Source of the DNA: BD2-11 clade cluster bacterium bin43
Lineage (GTDB): Bacteria > Gemmatimonadota > Gemmatimonadetes > Longimicrobiales > Gaopeijiaceae
Direction: 5' to 3'
Length of the DNA stretch: 64,000 bases
Assembly: GCA_002238605.1 (NCBI GenBank)
Contig: MPMR01000006.1
Location: 161,281 to 225,280 of the forward strand
The notes under the pieces were generated by a model that had not been told where the DNA came from, did no database searches, and saw only the letters and a list, made by a program, of their open reading frames with translations. The position numbers and the translations under genes were made by a program. The number at the start of each line of letters is the position of its first letter. The first letter of the stretch is position 1. Positions 49,142 through 57,616 of this stretch are shown here, one piece after another.

Positions 49142-50107
49142 ATGACGATGAAAGAGTATCTGCTGACGGTGACACTGGCGGCTCTTCTCCCTACCGGGGT
49201 TTCCGCTCAAGACGACCCGGCGGAGAGGGTACGTCGTACAACTGAGATGCTGGAGCTTGTCGATCTCGCGAAGACGGATCGGGAAGCGGCCATGTTGGTT
49301 TTCTCCGGCGCGCACCAGGCGGCGGCGCGGATCGTGGAGGACCCGAGTAACTGGCAAACGTTGCCGGATGAGTTGGACATGTACTTCGACTACAGCCGCG
49401 ACATCATCGCAGGCGAGTTCGGGCCGGTGCCCGATGCAACGCGCGACTTGATCGCCGAAGCGTTCGTACTAGTCGCCGTCGAGGTTGCTGATAGGTGGTG
49501 GTGGTACGAACGCGTGGTTGAAGCGGGCGAGGCGGGATTCGAGCGCGTCGACCAGGCTCTGTTCCAGATTTACACCACTCTGCGCGAGCGCGATCACACA
49601 CGGGCCAGCGTGGTTATCAACGGGTATGCGGACCGTCCGCCGGAGCGCGCCCTGCCGTACTTGTCCCGACTCGTCGCCCAGCAAGACGACGACGTGGCCG
49701 CGATGACGGCGATTGAGATCATGGCACAGGCCGGAGAGGAAGGCGCTGACGCCATCATGGCGCTTGAGGGCGCTGGAACCGTGAACGATTGGGTCTGGCG
49801 CGCCATTCGCTGGGGCACAGATGGAACGAACCAGGTTTGTCCGCATGTGCCCGATTTCACGCCCTGCGTACACAACGTCATCCTTGGGAACCCTGTTGGA
49901 TTGATGCAGATCAGTTGCCGCGACCTATCTCGGATCCGTGAAGCCTTCCCGCCCAAGGAATACCGGGAGATGGTGCGAAGGCTGTGTAACGCCTGCCGCG
50001 ACCTGCCTCGGATCCGTGAAGCTCTCCCGCCCGAGGAATACCAGGAGATGGTGCGAAGGCTGTGTAACCGCCGATGGCGATCGGGGGATCGGCAAGCCGC
50101 CGAATAG
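49142..50107 (+). CDS. Secreted helical-repeat protein with a duplicated 26-residue unit
   Basis: This 321-residue protein is unrecognised. The signal peptide (EYLLTVTLAALLPTGVSAQ) is followed by HEAT-like helices (SVVINGYADRPPERALPYLS, VAAMTAIEIMAQAGEEGADA). The C-terminal region has a unit CRDLSRIREAFPPKEY... repeated with few changes, each ending MVRRLCN, and several cysteines that could pair in the periplasm. ATG 49142 or 49148. It lies left of integrase 2. Confidence 0.5.
   Translation: MTMKEYLLTVTLAALLPTGVSAQDDPAERVRRTTEMLELVDLAKTDREAAMLVFSGAHQAAARIVEDPSNWQTLPDELDMYFDYSRDIIAGEFGPVPDATRDLIAEAFVLVAVEVADRWWWYERVVEAGEAGFERVDQALFQIYTTLRERDHTRASVVINGYADRPPERALPYLSRLVAQQDDDVAAMTAIEIMAQAGEEGADAIMALEGAGTVNDWVWRAIRWGTDGTNQVCPHVPDFTPCVHNVILGNPVGLMQISCRDLSRIREAFPPKEYREMVRRLCNACRDLPRIREALPPEEYQEMVRRLCNRRWRSGDRQAAE
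49916..50068 (+). repeat. Tandem repeat, 2 units, 78-nt period
   Basis: Two 75-nt copies (49916-49990, 49994-50068) separated by one codon lie in frame within the secreted helical-repeat protein gene and differ at a few bases. The period of 26 codons keeps the frame. Confidence 0.85.
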
Positions 50108-50144
50108 GCCGCGCTCAAGCCCTGAGCGGCCAGTCACATGACTC

Positions 50145-50240
50145 TCAAGGTGAGCGGCTCGGGCTCGGCCCTCCTTCCGGCCGTTCAGCTCCGGTCCCCG
50201 CGAAGCCTGCGGCGAACTCGTCGGCCTGCCGCTTCGACAT
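50145..50240 (-). pseudogene. Fragment of a third tyrosine recombinase
   Basis: About 96 nt align with the N-terminal coding region of integrases 1 and 2: GGTGAGCGGCTCGGGCTCGG, then GCGGCGAACTCGTCGGCCTG. The rest is missing. It shows that at least three related recombinase genes have been present. Confidence 0.6.
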
Positions 50241-50298
50241 GAGCTAGCAGATTCACATCTTACTGTGAACGTTGAGCTTACGGGATTCGGAGGGCGCC

Positions 50299-50319
50299 TT
50301 CCCGCTGTTTGATTCCCGC
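50299..50319. repeat. Paired TTCCCGC direct repeats downstream of integrase 2
   Basis: TTCCCGC at 50299-50305 and 50313-50319 repeats the 14-nt spacing seen beyond integrase 1, in the same position relative to the gene. Confidence 0.5.
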
Positions 50320-50333
50320 CGAATCGACCGGGA

Positions 50334-51488
50334 TCAGGTGCGGAGCCTCGGGCGGCTCTCCAGAGCCTTCCTGAGTTGTCCCGTATCGGCCTGCTGGTAG
50401 CAGCGCAAAACCGTCTGGGCCTCTTTCCAGCCGCCCAGCTCGCACAGCACCTTCAGCGGAAGGTCCATGAGGTCGGACGCGAACTTCCGCCTCAGCGAGT
50501 GCCAGCCGCGTCCGCGCTTGCGTCCCAGCCCCGCAACGTCTTCGGCCCTATTCCACCAGTAGCGGACCGGCGACTTGCCCATGCACTGCGAGGCATCCCT
50601 GGATGCGGGCAACACCGGCGCGTCTCCGTTTCCGGGATTCCTGCGTTGCGCCTCTTCCAAGGCGGCGAGCGCCTCGGCGGTCACGGGCGTGCGGTGCTCG
50701 TATCCGCTCTTCTCGTGCTCGGCGCGCCACAGGATCGTCCTGTCCTCGAAGTCGATGTCAGTCCACCTGAGGTGGCGGATGGCACCGATCCGGTGACCGG
50801 TCTCGTGAGCGAGCACGAGCGCAACGTGGAACCGCCAGTCCACCCGGCGCGACACCCGTAGCATCGCGTCGTATTCCTCGTCGGAAAGGACGATCCGCGT
50901 CGGGTTCTTCTCCTTGGGCAGCTTGAGCCCTCGCAGCGGATTCGAGTCGAGCAACAGACGGCCCTGCTCGTCCCTCGATTTGGAAGCCCAGTTGAGGACC
51001 GCGATCAGGAACTTCAGGTCGTTCTCGATCGTCCGATTCAACACCGGTCGTCCGCTCGGTCCGAGCCTGCCCGCGCGGCGTTCCCGGATGAACCGGTCCC
51101 AGTCCCGCTTCGACAGCGTCTCGGGTCTCCGGTTCGGCCCGAGGAAGTCGAGGAACATCCGCATCTGCATTCTATCCCGCTGCTGAGTCTTCTCGCTCTT
51201 GGTGGGCGTCACCTCCTCGCCGTAGATTTCAAAAAGCGTTTCCAGCGTGAGCGGCTCGGGCTCGGCCTTGCCGTTGGGCTCGTGGACCGCGAAGCCAGCG
51301 GCAACCTCGTCCGCCTGCCTTTTGGCCCTCGGCCAGTCACGGTGCCCCAGCGACCTCGTGAGCCTGCGCCCGTTATCGCGCCACTCGATCTGGTACAAGC
51401 CGGTCTTGGGATCGGCGAACACCCTCACCCGATTCCGGCCCCATTCGCCGGCGCTGTACGAGCGCCGACTTCGTTTCGTGCGTGCCAT
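50334..51488 (-). CDS. Tyrosine recombinase/integrase 2
   Basis: This protein of about 384 residues is a close paralogue of integrase 1 with the same domain order. Catalytic residues are Arg in ETGHRIGAIRHLRW, His/Arg in WHSLRRKFASDL, Trp in LGGWKEAQT, and Tyr in VLRCYQQ. ATG 51488 (or 51491) was chosen by analogy. The frame remains open upstream for about 80 codons, through a segment conserved beside integrase 1, so a longer product cannot be excluded. Element B lies 110 nt upstream. Confidence 0.9.
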   Translation of the reverse strand: MARTKRSRRSYSAGEWGRNRVRVFADPKTGLYQIEWRDNGRRLTRSLGHRDWPRAKRQADEVAAGFAVHEPNGKAEPEPLTLETLFEIYGEEVTPTKSEKTQQRDRMQMRMFLDFLGPNRRPETLSKRDWDRFIRERRAGRLGPSGRPVLNRTIENDLKFLIAVLNWASKSRDEQGRLLLDSNPLRGLKLPKEKNPTRIVLSDEEYDAMLRVSRRVDWRFHVALVLAHETGHRIGAIRHLRWTDIDFEDRTILWRAEHEKSGYEHRTPVTAEALAALEEAQRRNPGNGDAPVLPASRDASQCMGKSPVRYWWNRAEDVAGLGRKRGRGWHSLRRKFASDLMDLPLKVLCELGGWKEAQTVLRCYQQADTGQLRKALESRPRLRT

Positions 51489-51509
51489 CATTCGATTCCT
51501 CTCGTTGAT

Positions 51510-51527
51510 GGACCGCACGATCTGCGC
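51510..51527 (-). repeat. 18-nt repeat, copy beside integrase 2 (one substitution)
   Basis: GCGCAGATCGTGCGGTCC on the minus strand lies 22 nt upstream of the integrase 2 start, matching the copies at 45634-45651 and 63477-63494 in 17 of 18 positions. Confidence 0.5.
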
Positions 51528-51597
51528 GAAGGAAACTTCGCACACGGCGGGCTTCTTGACCAGCGCGGGGAGATGCTCTCCCAAGCCGATCCGAAGG

Positions 51598-51887
51598 GCG
51601 GATTCTGCGCGGTTCGGGGCCGTAGCGCGGGTGTCCGTTCGACATCGGGGGCGGCCGGACACGAAATCGTGTTTCCAACGGACAGTCTGCGGGCCCGCCA
51701 TGTCGTTGGACGGCTTGCGGTTGTGCCTCGGCAAGTTGAGCGGGCGCGGCACGCGGGCGCTGGCGGCCGTGGCTGGAGCGACCCGCCACTTTCGATGCCC
51801 GGCGTGCCATCGAGGAGTTCGTCATCGGACACGCCGATGCCGTCCTCCGCGTGGAGGTCGCTCCAGTCCAGCAATCCCTTCGGGAAG
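51598..51887. repeat. Structured element, copy B (with integrase 2)
   Basis: This is 290 nt, the same length as copy A. HP0 is GTGTCCG (51631-51637) with 51656-51662, where copy A has A-T instead of the last G-C pair: a compensatory change. HP2 is CTGGAGCGACC (51773-51783) with 51856-51866, 11 bp. HP3 is TCCC/GGGA, ending GAAG at 51887. HP1 is weak here. From 51888 to 52163 I see only GC-rich leader DNA before the next gene, with AAGGAG at 52149. Confidence 0.75.
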
Positions 51888-52163
51888 GGCGGCCCGAGAT
51901 CCGCAGATGACGGTCGCGGATGGTTTGGAGGCCGCCTTGAGCCTTCAGCCGTGGTAAGGCGCTCGCGCCCGCCGTTGTGCGCACCGTACCAAGGAGCGGG
52001 TGGACCGGCCCGCCTCGCCGGGTCGATCTTGCAGACAAACGCGAACGGTGCCGAATCTTGGTGGGACGTGGGGAGCGGCGGCAGGCCGCCCCCTTCCCAC
52101 CGTTGCCGCATCCCACCGCAAGGCGGAGGGAGAGAGACACATCCCCGCAAGGAGCAACCCGCC

Positions 52164-53864
52164 ATGACCGAAGAGCCCGCGATCAAACCGAGAACTCCCG
52201 ACCAGGTCTTCCACATCCTGAGCGAGGACTTCCGCCGGCGCGTGGTGAAGCGCGCCCTGAAGCACCGTTCCGAGTCCAAGGCGCTCCGGCGACAACGCGG
52301 GGCCGCCCTGCGGCGTCTTCGGGTGGACGGATACCGGGACGCCAGCCGCGCGCCCCGGCCGAAGCTCCTCCAGCCCGTGCTGGAGGCGATCAAACATCAC
52401 GACCGGGACCTCGCGCGCGCCGTTCTCAATCATTGGGTGGACTCGCACGGCACGCTTCGCGATCAAATCGCCGGGCACCTCGCAACCCGGGGCACGCCCG
52501 TGCCCGAGCCACCGGACGCGAGCTTCGATGGCTTCTGGACGAACGAGCAATGGCGGAGCGAACGGGAGGCACTGGCGGCGGCGGTCGACGAGGCCGTCGA
52601 CCGCGACTCGGCCGGTCTGATGCTCTGCCTCCTCGCGCGCCGGTTCCCCGCGCCGCCGCCACTGGTGTCGCCGCTCTTTCAGGATTGGCTCGACATCCTG
52701 CAAGACCTCCCTCCCAGCGCGCCCGAGTGGGAGGAAGCGGACACCCTCATCAAGTGGATGGAGGACATCCGGCGCGGGAAGGAGCGCGAACTCATCGGCT
52801 GGTGCCGGGAGCAGATCGCGGGCCTTTGCCGCTCCCTTCAAGAGCGGTTCGGCGAGGAACTGCGCTACCTCGGGATCGACCCGGATCCCTGGCCCGGACT
52901 GGTCGAGGAGCGGCGCGCGCTCATTGAAACGGCGCTTCCGTTGCTCATCTACTTGGAAGTCACCTTCGAGGAGTACGCGCCGATTCGTCCCCAAGCCGCC
53001 TCGCGAGCCGAGGAGCTTGAGCGGTCCCTGAAGCGCGGCGAGTGCGAGGACGCCATTCTCGGAGCGGTCGATGCGTGGCGGGAGCGGGTTGCCCAGCCCG
53101 ACCCGCCGGACGAGGACGCCACGGGGGAGATGGCCGACGCCGACAAGGCGCGTCCGGCCTCCGGGACGGCGGACGGCACGGATGCGGAGACCGAACCTGC
53201 CTCCGGAGCGTCCGTGAAAGAGGACGATTCAACCCGGCGCGAGATCGAGGCCCTTCGTGAGGACCGCGAGCGCCTCGATGCGGACAACCGAACGCTCCGG
53301 GAGGAGAAGGCGCTGGGAGACGAGGAGGCCGGACGGCTCCGGGAGGAGGTTGCGCGAAGCCGGAGGATGGAGGAGCACTGGCGGCGCGCCTACGTCGAGG
53401 AGCGCAGGCAGGCCCGGACGAATGAGGGTGAGCCGGTGGCCGCGGAGCCCGTGGGGAGCGTCCGCGAAGCCATCGCGCAGGCGCGGAAGATGTTCCCCGA
53501 CAGGCTGCTTATCAAGCTCAACTCCCGCTCGAGGGAGGACACGCCGTTCGCGAATCCCACCGAGGTGTTCGACGCGCTGGCGTGGCTCGCCACGGCGTAC
53601 CGGAACGGCCCGACCGACCGGATTGGGGAAACCTGCCCTGGCTGGTTCTACAAGTCGAACCAGTCGGCCCCCACGATGGGACGGTTCCCGGATTGGTACC
53701 GGACCCGCGTCAACGGAACCGCATGGCAGCTGGCCTCCCACCTCGGCAAGGGGACCAGTCACGACCCGCACCACACGATCCGGATCGCCTTCGCCTGGGA
53801 CGAGCAGAACGAACGCGTCATCGTCGGGTTCGTCGGTCTGCACCAGAGGAACCGGGCCTCGTAG
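52164..53864 (+). CDS. Large coiled-coil protein of unknown function
   Basis: This 566-residue protein is unrecognised. The helical N-terminal half (1-310; RRRVVKRALKHRSESKALRR, WEEADTLIKWMEDIRRGKER) is followed by an acidic linker. A strong coiled coil lies near 350-420 (RREIEALREDRERLDADNRT). A compact C-terminal domain (about 430-566) includes REAIAQARKMFPDRLLIKLN, CPGWFYKSNQSAPTMG and HHTIRIAFAWDEQNERVIVG. A sensor-coiled coil-effector layout is suggestive of a defence or nucleoid-associated role, but this is inference. ATG 52164 follows AAGGAG. It is the cargo next to element B. Confidence 0.6.
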   Translation: MTEEPAIKPRTPDQVFHILSEDFRRRVVKRALKHRSESKALRRQRGAALRRLRVDGYRDASRAPRPKLLQPVLEAIKHHDRDLARAVLNHWVDSHGTLRDQIAGHLATRGTPVPEPPDASFDGFWTNEQWRSEREALAAAVDEAVDRDSAGLMLCLLARRFPAPPPLVSPLFQDWLDILQDLPPSAPEWEEADTLIKWMEDIRRGKERELIGWCREQIAGLCRSLQERFGEELRYLGIDPDPWPGLVEERRALIETALPLLIYLEVTFEEYAPIRPQAASRAEELERSLKRGECEDAILGAVDAWRERVAQPDPPDEDATGEMADADKARPASGTADGTDAETEPASGASVKEDDSTRREIEALREDRERLDADNRTLREEKALGDEEAGRLREEVARSRRMEEHWRRAYVEERRQARTNEGEPVAAEPVGSVREAIAQARKMFPDRLLIKLNSRSREDTPFANPTEVFDALAWLATAYRNGPTDRIGETCPGWFYKSNQSAPTMGRFPDWYRTRVNGTAWQLASHLGKGTSHDPHHTIRIAFAWDEQNERVIVGFVGLHQRNRAS

Positions 53865-54072
53865 GTTGGGTGACGGCACCAGACGGCACGTCCCATGCTC
53901 CGACGCCGGTCTTTTCCGGCGGCCCGCTCGTAGCCGTCACACTTCGGGGTTGAGGGCCTCTCGGGCACGACCCCGGGCGGCTCGTCCAAGCTCCAGGCCA
54001 CTTCCTCCGGAGCGGTGATCGGTGGCTTCACGGCATGGCGGTCGGCACGGCTGCCGGGAGGCCTGTTTTGAG

Positions 54073-54366
54073 CGCCGGAGGCCCGTGCCGATGCCGATCC
54101 ACGAGTGTACATGGTGCTTCGCTCCTCGCCGGACAGGAAATCGCGCCTGCGATGTACATGCCTCCGGTTCCATAGGCCGCTGGCGCGCTTTCGGTTGCGC
54201 CACGTCCAGCGGAGCGCCGATGCCGATCCGCGCTCCTTGGACGTGGCTGGGAGAGACCCCCCTATTCGGCATGCCTCGATCGGCACCGGGGGGGATGGGG
54301 CCGGACAGCCCCATCCCCCCCGCCGCTACGGGGTCTCTCCCAGCCAGCAGTCCCCTTGCGGGGAAG
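54073..54366. repeat. Structured element, copy C (solo)
   Basis: This copy of about 294 nt has no integrase. HP1 is CCACGTCCA (54200-54208) with 54238-54246. HP2 is a perfect 16-bp stem (54245-54260 with 54330-54345) reading GGGAGAGACCCC where others have GGGAGCGACCCC, with the pairing base changed on the other arm too. Inside it is a second 13-bp GC helix. HP3 is TCCCC/GGGGA at 54351-54364. The flanks 53865-54072 and 54367-54461 hold no gene. Confidence 0.72.
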
Positions 54367-54461
54367 GCGTCGTCCGCGCCCACCTCAGATGTCTCGAAGC
54401 CGCCAAGGCGTTTGGCCGGCCGGTCAGGGGCGCGTGGTGCTCTCGACCCGTCTCGTTGTGC

Positions 54462-55109
54462 TCAGCCGCGCGCCGCCTCCATGATCTCGGCCACATAGTC
54501 GTCCAACCGGGCCATCACCTCGATCACTTCCGCCTTGCTTTCCGCAGTCGCGAGTTCCTTGGCCAGATCGAGCAGAAGACGGCGGACCGCAACCGGGTCG
54601 CCCGCCTGCGGCGGCAGCGCATCCTCGGGGGCAGTCTCTTCAACCGTTGGGACCTCCGGCTCCGGCGGCGTCTTGGGCTTGGGTGCGGCGGCCCTTGCGA
54701 GGCGCGCCTTCACTTGCAAGGGATACCTCGCGTGGAACTGCCGGGCCGTGAGTTCCGCAACGGAGGGGTCGATCTCGCGGGCACCTGCGAACAGGTCCGC
54801 GTTCGAGACGTTGGGGGCTGCTTCGAGCGTCCGCTCCACGAACTCCATGACGGCGGCGCCGTCGCCGGATGCCGCGGGCGCGGGGTCAGGCTCCGGAACC
54901 GCTTTGCGCGACCGTGCGGGCTGCCGCTGCTCCGCCATCCGTCGCGTCACCGGCAACCGATACCTGGCGTGAAACTGTTGCGGCCTAAGCTCCCCGATCG
55001 ACTCGTCGATCTCGCAGGCGCCCGCGAACAAGGTCGCGTTCTTCACGCCGGGGTCCTTTTTCATTTCCTGTTCCACGAACTGCATGACGGCATCATGCAA
55101 GCTGCCCAT
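54462..55109 (-). CDS. Unknown protein with a duplicated ~40-residue domain
   Basis: This 215-residue protein contains the same small domain twice. The first copy (residues 7-52) has VMQFVEQEMKKDPGVKNATL and QQFHARYRLPV; the second (about 87-132) has VMEFVERTLEAAPNVSNADL and RQFHARYPLQV. Linkers are Pro/Ala/Glu-rich, and a C-terminal helix (LLLDLAKELATAESKAEVIE) follows. The repeated FHARYPL motif could bind nucleic acid, but no family is known to me. Confidence 0.6.
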   Translation of the reverse strand: MGSLHDAVMQFVEQEMKKDPGVKNATLFAGACEIDESIGELRPQQFHARYRLPVTRRMAEQRQPARSRKAVPEPDPAPAASGDGAAVMEFVERTLEAAPNVSNADLFAGAREIDPSVAELTARQFHARYPLQVKARLARAAAPKPKTPPEPEVPTVEETAPEDALPPQAGDPVAVRRLLLDLAKELATAESKAEVIEVMARLDDYVAEIMEAARG

Positions 55110-55256
55110 GTCCGTTACCCTTTCTGGAGGCAGGTCCGCGCCCGATTGACGCGGATGACGGGAGGTCGTTCAATCGTATTCGATTTGAACACTGGACGCG
55201 CGGTCGGGCAGGTCGCCGGGCCGCCGCTGCCCCCGCGTTCGGAAGAGCACCGTGCG

Positions 55257-55836
55257 TCACCTGAAAGTAGCGCTAGTGATCGACCGCGTACATTTCGCCC
55301 GGTGGCCGGGGGTCGCCGACATGAGCCCCGAGGAGCGCCGCGTGCGTCCCGCCGCGTACCGGAAACCCGGCCCGGAGGTGTGTTCGCCGCAGGCCAGACA
55401 GGGGTTCAGGTTGCCGGCCTCTTCCGCGTTCGCTCCGTCCATGTCGTTCGTCAGCACGTTCCACAAGCCGTGATGCCCGATGCGGGCCCAGGCGCAGTGT
55501 CGCCTCGTGTGCAGCACGTTGTACGTCCACGTCTCGGCGCAGCGCTCCGACAGGCCGATCTCCTCCATGAGGCACTTCTTGACGCCCCCGGCCGTCAGTT
55601 TCCGCGCGCATGTCCTCGCGGGCGAAGCGAGATCCGGCCTCGCTTATGTAGGCCGCAAGATCGATCAATGCGCCGGTGCCGGGAGGAAGCTCCGCAACCT
55701 CACCGCGCTCGGCCGACGCCGGGTCGCCGCCCGAAACCGCTGGCTCCCCGAAGCGCAACGCCCACACGATCAGCGGCAGCCCGGCAACGCCGAGGACGAC
55801 GACCGCGCCCGCGTGCCACATCCGCCCGACCTTCAC
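55257..55836 (-). pseudogene. Frameshifted single-pass membrane protein
   Basis: The N-terminal part (start 55821 or GTG 55836) reads MWHAGAVVVLGVAGLPLIVW, a membrane anchor, then ALIDLAAYISEAGSRFARE. Near 55615-55625 the frame changes, and the sequence continues in another frame as KCLMEEIGLSERCAETWTY and NLNPCLACGEHTSGPGFRY, ending AAGRTRRSSGL. The second part has the conserved cysteines of an intact protein family. One indel separates them, either real decay or a sequence error. Confidence 0.55.
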
Positions 55837-55974
55837 GGCGCCGAATCCCCAATCCGGGACGACATCCGATCCGGCCAGTCGCCGGGGCAGCGGCACCGCC
55901 GCCGGTCGCCGGCCGGCTCCGTCGTCCGAAGACGGCGACGGCGGAGATCTTCGCCTTCCCGCAGGGATAATTTC

Positions 55975-56073
55975 GAGGGTAGCGACCCCAGCAGGGGGCG
56001 GGGACGGGGGTGCGCAAGCAAACCCGGCCCCGCGCCCGAACCGGGCACCTGTGCCCCTGGGGTCGCTACCCTC
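55975..56073. repeat. Hairpin E, related to HP2 of the structured elements
   Basis: A perfect 16-bp stem (55975-55990 with 56058-56073) reads GAGGGTAGCGACCCC, close to the HP2 arm GGGAGCGACCCC of copies A-D with a compensatory A-T pair inserted. HP0, HP1 and HP3 are not seen, so it may be a partial copy. It lies upstream of the frameshifted membrane protein; no gene was found in 55837-56234. Confidence 0.5.
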
Positions 56074-56234
56074 CACGCCCCAAACGGCTCCTGTGCCACG
56101 GCCGACCGCGCGGTGAAGCCGCAAGACGTTGCCGCGCCAGCGGATATGCAGGCCGGTCGGTGCGCATCACGGGAGCGCCAAAATGTGCATTGACCCCCAT
56201 TGTCTCTTGCACACCTCCGGTACGGCCCCGGACA

Positions 56235-56575
56235 TCAGGTCTCCCAGTAGAATCGAGCCCACGCCAGCCGATCCGTCATCCATGTATCGACGCGTTCCGT
56301 GAGCCCCCGGCTCGCACGCCTGCGCGGCCGCTTCTCAAGGGCGATGGCGCGCTTCAGGGTGGCTTGGAAGCTGTCGATTTCGGACGGGCCGGGATACCGC
56401 GACCAGTTGCTCAGCACCCTGCTTGTCCTACCCCACTCCTTGCCATCTCCGGGCGACCGCAACCACTTCGATCTTGACGCCCATGTGCCAGAGCGCCTTC
56501 CAGAGGTCGCCGTGCTTCGCACCGCACGAGCGGAGCGCGCCGTCTTCGTCTACGCCGAGCCGGGGGTCTCAACGG
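56235..56575 (-). pseudogene. Possible decayed gene, unknown
   Basis: Two adjoining frames read like pieces of one protein. The first is CGAKHGDLWKALWHMGVKIE, stopping soon after. The other frame continues WSRYPGPSEIDSFQATLKRA and TERVDTWMTDRLAWARFYWE with a stop at 56235. A one-base shift near 56445 would join them. No family is recognised. Confidence 0.35.
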
Positions 56576-56691
56576 CTGCCTTCACCGCCTCGGCGAGATG
56601 AGGGCTCTGCTTTGATTCGGGCCTGTCCGGAGGAAGGATCCACGGCTATCGGTATGGCGTTCGAGCCGGTTTCGAGGGGACGGATCCTGAC

Positions 56692-56977
56692 CGCCGATCG
56701 GTCGGGGTCGGTGGCGTACCGCGCGTGCACATCGACATCGAGGTGCATGTGCACGGAATCGCCGCCTCCATGTGCGCGGCAGCGGTGCCGCATGTCGCTG
56801 CCCGCGTTGCGGTTGTACCACGCCCGCACGAACGGCGGTGCCGTCCGGAGAGTGCGGTCGTGGCGGGAGCGACCCCGCCCTTCGGGTGCCTGGTACGGCA
56901 CGGCGACGGTTGAGATGTGCGCTGCCATCCCAACCCCGCCTGGGGTCGCTCCCAGTCCATCCATCCCGTGCGGGAAG
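56692..56977. repeat. Structured element, copy D (beside IS110)
   Basis: HP0 is GTGCACAT (56725-56732) with 56747-56754. HP1 is CCACGCCCGCAC (56818-56829) with 56852-56863, with one mismatch. HP2 is GGGAGCGACCCC (56865-56876) with 56942-56953. HP3 is TCCCG/CGGGA (56964-56975). The similarity to copy A resumes at about 57083-57150 (ATGTGGAGGAGCGCC). No integrase is next to it. Confidence 0.75.
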
Positions 56978-57425
56978 CCCAACGGCCAGCCGGGACGGGC
57001 GCATCCCGGATCCTTGCGCTCAGCCATACGCGAGCGCCCGACAACTCGTCGTCGGCAGTTCCGGAGACGGCCTCCGCGCCGTCTATGTGGAGGAGCGCCA
57101 AGGGGTGCCCGAAGGCTCCCCCGAGGCTAAGGATGAAGCGTGCGCCGCGGCTCATCGTCCGAACGTGAGACTCGCCGCGAGGGTGGGGGAGGTCTCCCCG
57201 GCGTCGTCTTCGACGCCGCCCACAGCCTGCCGGACGGACGAATCAGACGGCGCGTCCAACGGCAACTCCGCGCCGTTTGCCGTCGGGGGTTAGAGGGGGC
57301 ACGGCCCCCCGCCAGCCTCTCTTGGGGCACGCGGAGTGTGGCCACGGAGAGTATGCTGGCTTGTTTCTACCAATCATGCAGATTCCCGCGTGATTTGCAT
57401 GACCGGGTCACGGGGAAGGCCCGGG

Positions 57426-57544
57426 CTGCTGAGAGCCCGCAGAGGCGAGCGTAGCGAGCCGGAGCGGGCGCTCAGCAGGGACGGTGGTCGGATCGATGTG
57501 CTGGCTGGCCGTAAGGGGCCGTGGTTAAGTGTGGTCGCCACCGT
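57426..57544 (+). ncRNA. Candidate bridge RNA of the IS110 element
   Basis: IS110-family elements encode a guide (bridge) RNA in their non-coding end. Between about 57300 and the transposase start, two clear structures appear: a long stem 57426-57440 with 57464-57478 (CTGCTGAG/CTCAGCAG plus a GC helix), and a stem ACGGTGG (57481-57487) with CCACCGT (57538-57544) enclosing a large internal loop with GGCC helices. This resembles a 5' stem-loop followed by a binding loop. The exact RNA ends and guide bases are not determined. Confidence 0.45.
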
Positions 57545-57616
57545 CCTTCCCAATGTCCTGAATGGATACACGAGCATCGAGGCTCGCACGACAAGCACAG
57601 GAGAAGGGAAGAACAC

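Noticed and set aside
54245..54345. Long hairpin of copy C as a retron msd region
   Set aside because: No reverse transcriptase gene occurs in the window and no priming-guanosine arrangement was found.
45721..57150. Elements as classical integron attC sites
   Set aside because: No GTTRRRY/RYYYAAC core sites at the ends, the size is too large, and the integrases are not of the IntI arrangement.
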